64,000 nt of DNA from Coprinopsis marcescibilis. Its lineage: Eukaryota; Basidiomycota; Agaricomycetes; Agaricales; Psathyrellaceae. The notes under the pieces were generated by a model. It saw only the letters and a program-made list of their open reading frames with translations, did not search any database and was not told the DNA's origin. Positions 21,128 through 32,094 of this stretch are shown piece after piece. Each line of letters starts with the position of its first letter. Positions within the stretch are counted from its first letter, which is position 1. Both the position numbers and the translations under genes were made by a program. The stretch covers positions 124,596-188,595 of the forward strand of contig ML210168.1 of the NCBI GenBank assembly GCA_004369085.1, in the 5' to 3' direction.

Positions 21128-23109
21128 ATGGTATCCCTCATTACACCAGAGCAAGCGTTACAGGAGCTTCTACAGGCCATGTCTTTGGTGCATTACGTCC
21201 AGCGTAAGTCGCACTTTCTTCCCCTGGATCGAAGGTATTTGACTGACATCGTCTACTTGAAGTTTCTGCAATGTGTTGGCTTTTGTACGACCACGGTATG
21301 CCGATGTCAAATACTCGGCATCTTTGCCTGTTTAACTTGGGTGTTCTCAGTCCTTTCTACTCGTGACGAGGTACTTACGACCGAGAGGGTAGCAAGGCTC
21401 GCACTGACGATGATTGTGCGCTTGGCAGGTCGATTTCATCTGGGTCAGCCATTTGTGATGTTTGATGGTTTTATGCAACGTCAAACGTGTTAACCCGGTA
21501 GGCAAAGCCTTGGACTCTGCTCAAACGACTGTACATCTTTGTAAGTTTCTGCACAACCCTCTGGATTTGATTTCCAAAAAGTGGTCACTGACTGGAAGCA
21601 TGACGTCGTGACAGTGCCGTTACGTTGGCGACTTTGTGGCGATGTACGAAGTTCTTATATTCGAAATTCTTCGATACTAACGGGCAGTACGAATAGACTT
21701 GCAAATTGCAGTAAGCGTATATCCCTATGCGCGTTCTCTCCTTATCGGCTGATGTGGTATCTATAGTATCTACAATCGACAATGTTCCTCCAGTTGTAAG
21801 TCATATCCATCCTCTGTTTCCCAGATCCCGAATCGACATACTTTGTCCAATAGCTGTAAGCGGTCGCTGACTTCGCGGGCTAGCGAATCTGCGCAAGTGG
21901 ATTGTGTTTCTGACGTCCTGAATTTGTCATCTAATACTTTAGTTGTCGTTTAGGTCTATTCGCAATGGGCGTCTTAAGTCCCCTATTGATTTGCATAACA
22001 CAAGGTCTGTCTCTTAGCGCTTGAAGTGTATGCCCCGTTGTGGCTCATGCCCACCATCGCAGTTATTCTCATACTCCGTATTCAGCCTTTCTTCTCTGCC
22101 AAAGTTGGCCGAGTCCTCAAAGCTGCCTTCGTTTCCGAAGTCATTCTTTCTCAGATGGCTATCGTATTTTCGATCAAGGACTCCAAGAGTAAGAAACATT
22201 TAACTTGTTATTGAACTGCTACCAAACCATGCATACTTTATGCTAGTACACACCGAACTCATCGGTACATCGCATACATGGTGCCGAGCAATCCAGGTCT
22301 CAAGCAATGCCTTTCTCACTTGGGTCCCGATCCTGATTTTCGAGTGTCTCCTTGCCTTTCTCGCCGCCTCGCGGGTATACGGACGACATTTACAACTGGG
22401 AAATTGGACTGGATGCACGGTGTTGCAGACTTTGTTGCGGGACAACCTACTGTATTTTCTGAGGTAGGGTTTAGTCTTACTCGGTTCCTTCCATCCGTAT
22501 TGATTCTGTGCCGATATTAGCGTGTTTGCATCGCATTTTGTGACCATGATGGTTTGGATACTCTTCTATGACAAGGTATGTTTGTTTGACGATAGTCATA
22601 AACAGGCTAATGTCCTTTATCCGCAGCCCTATTATATAGCAATACCAGCTTCGTTCACCCACTCCGTCAGCGTCGTCATGACCTGCAGGATCACACTCAA
22701 CCTCTGCAAAGCACACAAAAACCCAGCGCTCATGCGACTCGATATCGATGACATAATCGACAACAACTCTTTCATCCAGCGAGCCCAGTCCGATCTGACG
22801 GGCCCGGTCCAGCAAGGCAACACTCAACATGTCATCCAGGCGCACACGACTACGACTCACAGCGCACTTGGCCGGACTTCCGGAGCAAGCTCAGTTCTAG
22901 ACTCAGTGACCGTTCGGCCTTCGACCTCTTCGTCCGTGGTCAAGCTTAGGAAACTATCTCGCACCCACACCGCTTCATCCGACCGGTCTCTCTTTGAGTC
23001 ACCTTCAATATGTGATCATGCGCTCGACATTGACGGCATACCCCATCGGTGCTTAGCGCCGGGAAGCAGAGATGCGGCAGCCGGGTTTTTGGAGGATTCC
23101 TCTGGGTGA
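21128..23109 (+). CDS. DUF6533-like multi-pass membrane protein
   Basis: A basidiomycete-type integral membrane protein of unknown function. It is broken into about eleven small exons, each bounded by GT-AG introns of 44-75 nt. Joined pieces read MVSLITPEQALQELLQAM, then LSAMCWLLYDHVLSTRDEVD (the DUF6533-like YDH...D.EVD.IW core). Next come FIW, AKPWTLLKRLYIF, CRYVGDFVAI, later LRKWIVFLTS, TIAVILILRI, and a helix-rich part with WVPILIFECLLAFLAASRVY. LLRDNLLYFLRVFASHFVTM and a polar tail of about 140 residues ending at 23109 follow. About seven hydrophobic segments are visible. The order of motifs matches a large, expanded family in mushroom-forming fungi that has no assigned role. The middle exons (21680-22020) are the least certain. 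Confidence 0.7.
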
Positions 23110-23825
23110 AAGGCACTAGAGTTGCAAAGGGCTTTAATTTAGGTGGGACCAACGGTATCCCGCACCCGCACCTGGCTGACAATGGACAACAGGATTAGAC
23201 GCGCAGCGTTTTGCTCGATGCACGGCACAAAGGCGCAACAGAAAGATTCTTGATTGAGACCATATAAAACCTTATCTACAAACCCTCTCTGCTTCTCCAT
23301 CAGGAGTACCCCTATATGATTATTTCCCTAATGATAGGACCTTCCGTTAGAAGCCACTGCTATCGGGGGTGCTTGCGATAAGCATGTGGCATTAGCTCAC
23401 TTTCTAAATAGCTCTCAGCCAGAGCACTCGGCGGTCTGTTCCTCGAGCGCAGAATTTCGTCACCACCGTCATCGCCTGCTCCTCAAAACATTCCAGATGC
23501 GGTTTACAGCCAATACTATATCACGTCGCCGCCACTTTGAATGATACCACGAACGTGGGCAGGAACAGGCCACTCGAGATTCAATAAGCTTGGCATAAAT
23601 CGCTCACAATTCAGGGCACAGACGAGCTTGTACCAGGCGTCAAATGAGCAGCAGCTGTACAGGAATCGCGGTGGTCGATTACCACACCATCCATTCATCA
23701 GCTTCCATCGATATCACGAGAGCTCCTAAGACCTTCTATGTGCTGTCCAACACCAATGTTCTTGGCTCGAAATGCACCACACCATTCTTATTTTCTTATC
23801 TATCCGACTAGAGGCATCGAAAGAA

Positions 23826-23841
23826 GCGCCGCTAGCGGCGC
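23826..23841. repeat. Perfect 16-bp GC-rich palindrome
   Basis: The sequence GCGCCGCTAGCGGCGC reads identically on both strands. It lies in non-coding DNA and could form a cruciform or bind a dimeric factor. No function is assigned. Confidence 0.7.
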
Positions 23842-24679
23842 CTTGAGGCTGAGCTGCGAGATTCGAATTCTCCCCGCCGAGTGCGCATGCACTATTATCC
23901 CACCCACAGCATTGAATCGCTTACCGCAATAGTACACCACCATACCCCGGAAATCACAAAGTTCTTCCGCAGTCAGGTTCCTAGTCACACTTGTGACCCG
24001 ATGTGCATCCCACGACTGAATTGGGCGGAGCTTTAGCTTGGAGTTGCGTTGGAGCGAGTCAGAATCTTAATTGCACTGCTCGTGTGACATGAATCCACCA
24101 GGCACTGTATCAGTATATAATGGTAGCAATGTGTACACGGAAAGTTCTGGGGTGAGCAATATAAACTGCACTGTCTTAAGTACACAGACACGAACCTTTC
24201 TCACAGAGTCCCGACTTGGTTCCGAGTCGGATGATGTCTTACACGGCGTCCTATTGAGGCTTGTGCGACTTGAGGGATTATAGCTTAATCGCAACTTCTT
24301 CCCTTTGCCTCTATACGGACGCTCGCTCTACCGTGCTATGTGAACACCGCACGCATCATACATCAAAAGCGTTACTTTAACTTTACGACCGCCGTGACAT
24401 ATGGTCCTGGGAGATCCACTCGAGAAGCCTCAGCTGCTTTGTTCAAGCTCTATCTAGCGTTATCGTTATCGTCAGGAGTTCCTGTACGGAAACATACGCG
24501 TAGTAGTAGCAGGCCGCAGATATAGTCATCTGAGCGACGCGCGACTAACGCCATGGTATCTACAGCATCACTCATATGAGTCCTCTCGCGCCTTCCAAAG
24601 CGCGGTCTAGGTACCATGGGCCGAGATACCGAGATCCCTCCTTCATAATTGCACTCGGACGAGCCAATCTCGGTCCACC

Positions 24680-24716
24680 AACCTCCCTCAACCTCAACCT
24701 CTCAACCTCCCCTCAA
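24680..24716. repeat. CTCAACC-rich simple repeat
   Basis: A short pyrimidine-rich run made of ACCTCC/CTCAACCTC units, imperfectly tandem. It does not match the fungal telomere unit. Confidence 0.55.
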
Positions 24717-25468
24717 GTCCGCGAATCCGAGCCGGGCAGAATCACGGTTGATGATAGTAAATCAGATATGAACTCCCACCAGACTCAAGCTCATGCCAGT
24801 TATAACTATTACATACACCCATTATTATCAAGGAGCATGTCGATACCTGTGCGCCGGTGTACGTTCCTACCACGATCGATCATCATGCATCATCGCTAAC
24901 TCGGAACGTACGCTCCAGCCGCACGCTACACCGTAAACTAAGCGCCCACTTAAATAGCGCAGCCGGGTCCAAATCCCCGGACGCATATCGCCTTATCCGC
25001 CAGGTTGCAGTCCTGAGTTGGCAATGGTTACGACTCTTGCCCTGATGGCGATGTGTAACGTAGGATAGGATGATTGCTGTCCGGTCCCGCTCCTTCTTTC
25101 ATGATCATCCTTCAAGGAGTGACTGGAAAAGGAAATCGCTTTGACTTTTTTTTCTTCGACTCGGCCTGCTGCCCTGCAACGTCAACAGTGAACCGAACAA
25201 GTCGTTGTCGGAACTCCGGCTATCCGGGCACCGCCACTACCTGCTCTTTGGTACATGCCCCAGTCCTGGCAAGGGAGTTGGGTTAAATGGACGTCAAGCA
25301 GCTGAGTGTTGAAGTCTGGAACGATAAATGTTTCGGTTGAGTTGTCCGACATCAGGATTCAGTTTGTCGCCGAGTATTGGCTTTGAGTTGCCGAAGAGTC
25401 CGATGTCCGATGATTCAATAATCGAGGACTGGATGCGTACGACCCATGGAGGCGACGAGATCATAGCA

Positions 25469-25998
25469 GCCCACCGATTGGCGGGATTTAATCAGTCAGT
25501 TCAAGATTTACCTACCTCTGCACCATCCGTCTCGCCACGTCAAAGTACAACTAACCTGGAACACGGCGGGCTAGGCAAGTAGGCAAAAAAGCCCGCTCGT
25601 CCCCGATATACAACGCAGAGTCTTGTCATGTGCTGTGCTTATCGTCACTCCCTTTCAAAAGCTATGATATCACACTCATCATAGCCAGCAACCAAAACGG
25701 TGACCTCACGCTGTAGCTCTCCGTCACCACAAACGTACTAGCACTCCATAGACAGATGCACCAGCCGCACGAGACCAAAATCTACAATACCACACCCTAC
25801 CTAACTAGTACTACTACTCGAGTAGTACTAGTCCACGCATTACCCAGGTCCACGCAAGTGGCGGAAATTGCTTATCGCTTTCATTGAACGCAGTTGCTAA
25901 ATTGGGAGTGAGCAGCCGACGCCGCACCCGCTGTGTAGGTCCCGAACGACCATACGCGAGTGGTCCCTACCCCTGGTCCTCAGCCTTCACATATCACA
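25469..25998 (+). repeat. Diverged direct repeat, copy A
   Basis: Shares ordered blocks with copy B. A 16-base block is at 25469-25484, a 26-base identical block at 25844-25869, and the ten-base block ACATATCACA ends at 25998. A looser block containing TAGGTCCCGA (about 25936) matches CAGGTCCCGA in B. Spacing between blocks differs from B, showing indels. No coding potential was recognised. Confidence 0.7.
25804..25832. repeat. Imperfect palindrome / hairpin with CTCGAG centre
   Basis: A perfect 16-bp inner palindrome (TACTACTCGAGTAGTA) is flanked by ACTAGT arms that pair if three bases on the left are bulged out. It lies inside repeat copy A and is absent from copy B. Confidence 0.65.
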
Positions 25999-26326
25999 CC
26001 TCCCTCGTGAGTCGCGAGTGTGAGTGGTTGCTGTACAGTGGCGCCTCTGTTCGAATAGTGTATATACAACTTACCCGTTCAAGTTGGAATGGAGAAGGGG
26101 TTCAATGGACCATGTGAGTGGTCAGCTGCAGAGTTGAACGTACTGTGAAATACGAAAGGAGCACCGAAACCGTTTGGATTACAACAACTAGAACTAGCCA
26201 GAGGGCGGAAGTCGAGCGTCTAATGAGCGTCGGGCAGGCCGCATCATGTTTCCCGGCGTTGCTAGCCACTTTTAACACGTCTAGCTTCACTTGTGAATCA
26301 GGATAGATCTAGGAGGCTCACCCAGT

Positions 26327-26736
26327 GCCCACCGATTGGCGGATTTTAATTAATCTAACACTGATGATTTACCTCTGCACGACCAATTTACAGCTGTACC
26401 TCGCGGACCTGGAATACGGCGTCCTCAAATCAAGGCCTAGGCAGGCAGGCAAGCGGTCTACTTGCCAAGTTGCGCAAAGACTGCACGGACAATCTCATTA
26501 TCCTCGCACTGCCATCTTATCTCTCACAAGCCACAGCGCGAGTGGGAGCCCAAAAAGGAAAAACCGGCGCCTCACCAGCGGAACCTCACACGCACCCAGT
26601 ACCAAACCCCGACCTATCTCTGCGCGTACACAACCAGGTCCACGCAAGTGGCGGAAATTAAAGTGCAGCTGCTCGCCAGTCGCGTTTGCCACACCCACTG
26701 TGCAGGTCCCGAGGGCCCATACCCGTACATATCACA
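26327..26736 (+). repeat. Diverged direct repeat, copy B
   Basis: This is the second copy of the repeat at 25469-25998. Matching blocks are 26327-26342 (16 identical bases), 26634-26659 (26 identical bases) and 26727-26736 (10 identical bases). They lie in the same order and orientation, with offsets to copy A of 858, 790 and 738 bases. Between blocks, similarity is weak. Confidence 0.7.
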
Positions 26737-27648
26737 TCGCCAAAGTACATACTCGAGAGTGCACTACCCTTTCGAGCTCATGAAATGTCAGTGATGAAAT
26801 GAAACCGCATCTGTCCCGCGAAGCTATCTATCTTTGGGATAATCCCAAGTCTAGGTTCCAGTGAACCATTTTGAGCAGAGATGTGTTACTGCGGGCGAAA
26901 TGAAGCGCGTATCGATTGATCGCGACGCAACGCAAGTAGGGCAAGTTGTAGTTGGCGTGCATGCAGGGCGAGTTGTGTGCAAAATGCGTGCCAGGGCCAG
27001 GCAACGATGCAGGCCCGCACCCTACATATAGAAGTCAGTCTCCGTTTGAGTCGTATTCAGTCATCGCTCCGAGGGAAAGAAAAATTTTACCGTTCAGGAC
27101 GGATTCGCTTATCTAGACGCTTGTCATTGTATGTATTCCGGGACCGTGTTTGCCAAAAGCAGCGCATGCATCCCTGCACATCGGACCTAGCCCCATGAGC
27201 GGCATGAGTGGCGTTGGCCCATGCACCAGGGTCTCTTGGGGTTTACACGAGAAAAGATGGCAATATGGAACCCAAACCACGATTGAGAAAATTGCGCAAT
27301 TTGCTGGGTATCGATGCCGTACCGACGCACCAGAGGGTACGTACTACAATGCAGAAAACAGGCGATACAAAAAGAAAACAAACGTATTGGACGTCATCTT
27401 CTTGGAGTACAAGTTCTCACCATCGACGTCTCTTCACAATTCACATTAAAAGACAGCGAGAGGGCTGTTCGTTGCAACATACATTCTGATATCAGAGTTG
27501 ATTATAGACTCTCACTCTAAACGGAACCCCCTAAGAAAAGAAGATATGTGCTCAATTAGGCAGGTCAAACAACTTCGGCAGATCAGGAACGTCCTGAATA
27601 GGAGATGCGGACCCGTGGGAAGGGTTAGCAGTTTGGCCAGCGACAGCG

Positions 27649-28116
27649 ATGAGCAGCAGCAGGATTGAGGTGAACATAGAGCCCCGGCTGTACCAGGTGC
27701 CGCTTGGGGGAGCAGCACTGGGGTGTGCAATTGGAATAATGCGGGGAGGACGAGCTGCGTCGCTGCGATTCCTGGCAGAAAACGCGCACCGACCGCCGAC
27801 CACAGTGCAGGGCTGGTATTTCTACAAAAAGACGAAAAACTACCGGGTGATGCTGGGGGCACTGCAGGGAGCAGCGAAGGAGAGCGCACGGATCGGCGGG
27901 CTGAGCCTGGTGTTTGTCGGGCTGGAAGAGGGCATTCGACGGGCAGGGGCAGAGACATTTGCAGAAGTCGGCGCAGGATTGGGCACGGCAGCAGTGTTTG
28001 GGGGTTTGTTTGGCAGGATCTCAGATCGGGCGGGGTGGAAGCGGATGGTCGTTTTGGGAATTGGAATGGGAGCAGGGCTCAAATTGCTGAAAGAAGCTCG
28101 AGGTCGAATAGAATAA
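27649..28116 (+). CDS. Tim17/Tim22/Tim23-like small membrane protein
   Basis: A single open frame of 155 residues. It is Gly/Ala-rich with two or three hydrophobic helices: YQVPLGGAALGCAIGIMRGG, then IGGLSLVFVGLEEGIRRAG, then GLGTAAVFGGLFGRI. Between them sits FLAENAHRPPTTVQGWYFYK, which I associate with a fungal Tim17-family relative. The repeated small-residue helices with RGG/GLxEG features fit mitochondrial or peroxisomal Tim17-like proteins, but the full Tim17 signature is not clear. The ATG at 27649 is used. An open minus-strand frame overlaps it and was judged a shadow. Function is inferred only at fold level. Confidence 0.6.
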   Translation: MSSSRIEVNIEPRLYQVPLGGAALGCAIGIMRGGRAASLRFLAENAHRPPTTVQGWYFYKKTKNYRVMLGALQGAAKESARIGGLSLVFVGLEEGIRRAGAETFAEVGAGLGTAAVFGGLFGRISDRAGWKRMVVLGIGMGAGLKLLKEARGRIE

Positions 28117-28281
28117 GTAGCCGGCTCCAGCTGGACTCTGTATCTACCCTTTCTGCCAGCCATGCGATACAAGGCCCATCCATGTCCACTCCCGCCACTG
28201 ACAACCACTGTCGTTGTCTCCCGCTTCGTCATCACCCTCTTCAACAATCCAAAGTCCGCCCCGCCTCTGCCTCCTACCACC

Positions 28282-30594
28282 ATGTCCCCCGATGCCCCGC
28301 CCCCCGCCCCGCCGCTCTCCGCCAGCAGAGGCCAGATACATGTCAAGCTCATCCAGGCAAAGGGCCTCAGCGTCCGCAGCCAGCACGCCCGTCCCTACGT
28401 CGTCGTCCAGTTTGAGCAGAACGAATTTGTGTCGCGCGACCCCACAGACGAGGCCGACAAGGAGGTCAAGGGCATCCCCACCGCAATCTCCTCGCCGCCC
28501 AGCCCCTCGCTCTCCCGCGACACCAGCAGCAGCGCCCTTTCTGCCCTCGGCGCAATCCACGCAAAGGCCAACCAGAAGCACTCGCATCTCCACCCGCCGC
28601 CGCCCACCGCCTCCCGCACCTCCAGTGCCTCCTCTCTCTCCTCGCTCTTTGGCCGTCTTCCGCCGCACAATCCTGTCTGGAAGCACGAGGTCTCTTTGTG
28701 AGCAGCCTTTTTTTTTTGCCCGCAATCTGCCTCTCATCTTTTGCTAGCGACGTCACATCCGAAGACTCGCTCATCACCTTCAACGTCTACGACCGTGCGG
28801 CCTCGGACCAGGGCTTTCTGGGCACCGTCCAGATCAAGCCTGTCCTTGTCCATGACCACACTGTCGACCAGTGGTTCAAGTGTGTCTTTTCTGTCCATCT
28901 CTCGCTTATCGCACACCAATCTCCTGCCCCAGGCTGAAACCTTACGAGCATGAACTCGTCACAGGCGAAATGCGCGTCCAGATCACATACGAGCAGTACC
29001 AGAACAAACGCCCTCTCACCCCCCGCGACTTTGAGTTTCTCAAGCTTATCGGCCGCGGCACCTTTGGCAAGGTCTTCCAGGTCCGCAAGCGCGACACAAA
29101 GCGCATCTACGCCATGAAGGTCCTCTCCAAAAAGGAGATCATCGCCAAAAAAGAGGTTGCACACACGATCGGCGAGCGCAAGATCCTCCAGTACTCGCTC
29201 TCCTGTCCCTTTCTCGTCGGCCTCAAGTTTAGCTTCCAGACCGACATGGACCTCTACCTCGTCACCGATTTCAAGAGCGGCGGCGAGCTCTTTTGGCATC
29301 TCCAGCGCGAGACCCGTTTCACCGAGGACCGTGCAAAGTTTTACATTGCAGAGCTCGTCCTCGCACTCGAGCACCTCCACAAGTTCAACATCGTCTACCG
29401 CGATCTCAAGCCCGAAAACATCCTCCTCGACGCCACCGGCCACGTCGCCCTCTGCGATTTCGGCCTCAGCAAGGCAAACGTCCGTGCGGACGAGCTCACG
29501 ACCACCTTTTGCGGCACCACCGAATACCTCGCACCCGAAATCCTCCTCGACGAGCAGGGCTACAGCAAGATCGTCGACTTTTGGAGTCTCGGCGTTCTGC
29601 TCTTTGAGATGTGCTGCGGCTGGAGTCCATTTTACGCCGAGGATGTCCAACAGATGTACAAGAACATTTGCTTTGGCAAGATCAGGTTCCCAAAGGGTGT
29701 CATCGGCGAAGACGGCAAACAGTTTGTCAAAGGCGTAAGTCGCTCTTATCTATTATCTTTTCATTCTTCTTATCTTGCCCTTAGCTTTTGAACCGCAACC
29801 CAAAGCATCGATTGGGAGCACAGCGCGATGCCGCAGAACTCAAGGAGCATCCCTTTTTCAAGTCGATAGACTGGCAGCTGCTCTCCAACAAGCAGGTCAC
29901 ACCGCCCTTTAAACCCGTCGTCGAGTCTGACGAGAGCACAAACAACTTTGACCCCGAGTTTACCGAAGCCGACATTCGCGATCCCCAAGTCGCAGGGATG
30001 TTTATGGACGACGACGACGATCTAGGGTACAACAGCAGCTCTGGCGGTAAAGAATGGCTCGACGAGGACGATCCCTCGGAGGACTGGGTCAACCAATACG
30101 AAAAGGAGCGCAACACGGGCCATCACACCCCCAACGGCCCGCTCGGCTGGGATCTGCACAAGACTGCAAGCATCGCGATCAAGAAAAAGGATACAGGCAA
30201 AGGGGGTGATTTCTACGCGGGCACGCCCCTCACGAGCAGCGTGCAGGAGAACTTTAGGGGGTTCACCTATAGCGGCGGCGAGAGTGTGGTGCAGTCTGCC
30301 ATGGCTGCCCATGCCGCTCGCCGGGCTGCCAACCTAACCATCAACGTCAACGGCAACGGGGATGTGGGGAGTGCCACCGGCTCGCTGTCCAACCTCTCGG
30401 TATCGGACGGTGTGCCCGGCAGCCATGGCAGCCAGGACAGTGGAGTCATGCTCAAGACAAGCAAAAAGGCCCTGCCGAGTTTGAAGATGGCAGACGATGC
30501 AAAGCCCGAAGACGACCTGCTGGATTTCACAACGAGCGGAGGTCGACTTGCGAACGCGCGCAAGAAGGGTGTTACCTTTGCTGAAGAGTTTTAA
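28282..30594 (+). CDS. SCH9: SCH9-type AGC protein kinase with N-terminal C2 domain
   Basis: A nutrient/TOR-responsive Ser/Thr kinase related to S6K/Akt (known for Sch9/Sck1). Four exons (28282-28697, 28748-28879, 28933-29734, 29785-30594). A C2-like domain begins IHVKLIQAKGLSVRS and continues through ITFNVYDRAASDQGFLG; it is split by a Ser/Pro/Ala-rich loop. The kinase domain shows GRGTFGKV, YAMKVL, YRDLKPENILL, CDFGLSKA, activation-loop TTTFCGTTEYLAPE and WSLGVLLFEM. The AGC tail has a turn-motif TPLTSS and hydrophobic motif FRGFTY, both expected phosphorylation sites. The C terminus is disordered. The start is chosen at an ATG in CCACCATGT; a 40-codon upstream extension is possible but low-complexity. 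Confidence 0.93.
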
Positions 30595-32094
30595 GGATAC
30601 CCCCGTGGATACCTTTCGAATTTATTCGACATTTCCGACACGGCATTTTGGGGCCAACCATACGCACACTTACCATACCCCAATCGCACCGCGATGGATA
30701 CCACGATGCTCCTGGCTCCACTCGACAATCCCGATATTGCCCATCTAAATCGATGCGTTCCTTGCTCCTCGGTCCTGCTCCGACCCCCGACCCCACTCAT
30801 GCCCATACACGTACTACACGCTCTCCCCAAGGACTTGCTCTCCTGGTCTCTATCTTTATATCACTGCGTTCTTTTTTTCTTTTTCTTTGGGTTCTTCTCC
30901 TATGGTACACTCTACAACCGCATACACACACTCGCAACATTATCTCTACCATACTTCCCCAAGTTATCTATGCAGCTTTCCTTTGGGTCGTATCTTTATC
31001 TCATCGTCGTGCTTGTTTTCCTATACTTACCTACCAATGTACACTACGCAATACTACGTATACGCAATTCAATACATCATCATCACTCATCGCCGTTCAA
31101 TTCATTACCAAGCCCTCAGATCGATGGCCTCAGACCCATTATCAATGATCCACCACGCTGAAACAGAATCACGCGTGTATTCGTCATGGTAGTGGTTGTA
31201 CAACATTAGAAGCTCTCACAACCTAATAAAGGAATGTCCAACCCAAAGAGACTTGTGAGCATGTCACAATGACCCCATGTATAGACCTATCGAGCCGGTT
31301 GATAGGCTACGAGAAGGGGGAAAAAAGGAAGCTGGATAATTATGGTTACAAGAACAACCGTCCCGTCCCCGCCCGTCAAGATCATAGTCAAGGGGAAAGA
31401 GGTTCCTGCCCGAGTAGTGGTGGCGATAAGACCGACGTTGATGCATGCATTCATCTTGAAGTAGCAGTAACCTCCCCGCAACAGTTGATAAACCAAACAA
31501 CCGCTGGTTACTTGGAAAGAGGTGCAGAGTTTTGGTAGGTCGACTCCGGATCGCAACTTTTTGTGTTGCATTTATCCCCAAGGTGGAAGGAAGGAAGGGG
31601 GCTTAGCAAGCTGGAGAATGTTGGCCGTTGTCGTTGTCATCGAGTACCGTTCCCACCGCGTCGTTCAAGGGGTCCAAGAGCGTCTAGAGCGAAGCCGAGA
31701 TATTGCGTGACTGGGGAGGTTGGGGTAAACGATGATGGGAATCGAGTCGGTTGATGGCGTGGTCTGGCCTGGGGGAAACAAAAAAGTCGAGTAAAGAAAT
31801 ACATGCCCGAGAAAGTATTAGGTTATGGTACAAGTCTATAATAGCTAATATAATACGATGGATGGTGGAAATAAATATGATGATGAGACAGGCGTCAACT
31901 CCGCAATGAGTGCGGGTAATGCAGACGTTTGTAAATTATGACCGTAAAGCTCGAAGAAAATACCCAAAATGTAGATGCGAATGTGAATGTATGCGTACCA
32001 ATGCCAAACGAATGCCGAAAATCACAGGCTAGATGTCCCCAGTCCGTGAGTTTTTGAGCCCCTGGGGATAGCAAGAGTTGATTGATAGCACATG
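30595..32094. other. Long 3' spacer between convergent genes
   Basis: This spacer lies between the SCH9 stop and the Apd1-like stop. The first ~600 bases are pyrimidine-rich (30780-31140), consistent with a long 3' UTR. Several overlapping frames of about 100 codons lack domains or splice support. No RNA gene is recognised. Confidence 0.5.

Larger units (their letters stand above)
23110..27648. other. Gene-poor region of about 4.5 kb
   Basis: No exon chain could be built here on either strand. All open frames are short and lack domains. The stretch carries a diverged direct-repeat pair, two palindromes and a CTCAACC-rich simple repeat (annotated separately), and TATA-like strings (for example AGTATATAATGG near 24112). 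It may be a decayed element or degenerated genes. I found no transposase, reverse transcriptase or terminal repeat structure. Confidence 0.5.

Noticed and set aside
23110..27648. Transposon or retroelement in the gene-poor region
   Set aside because: No transposase, reverse transcriptase or integrase motifs, long terminal repeats or target-site duplications were found. Only a diverged repeat pair is supported.
27512..27958. Minus-strand frames overlapping the Tim17-like gene, including one ending DLPKLFDLPN
   Set aside because: The opposite plus-strand frame gives a coherent small-residue helix protein with a good start. The minus frames lack domains and splice context.
28144..29650. Long minus-strand frames antisense to the SCH9-like gene
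   Set aside because: They mirror GC-rich third positions of the kinase coding strand and contain no recognisable motif.
30648..31160. Overlapping plus-strand frames of about 155-165 codons after SCH9
   Set aside because: They are pyrimidine-rich 3' UTR-like sequence, and their translations are His/Thr/Tyr/Ser-rich without motifs.
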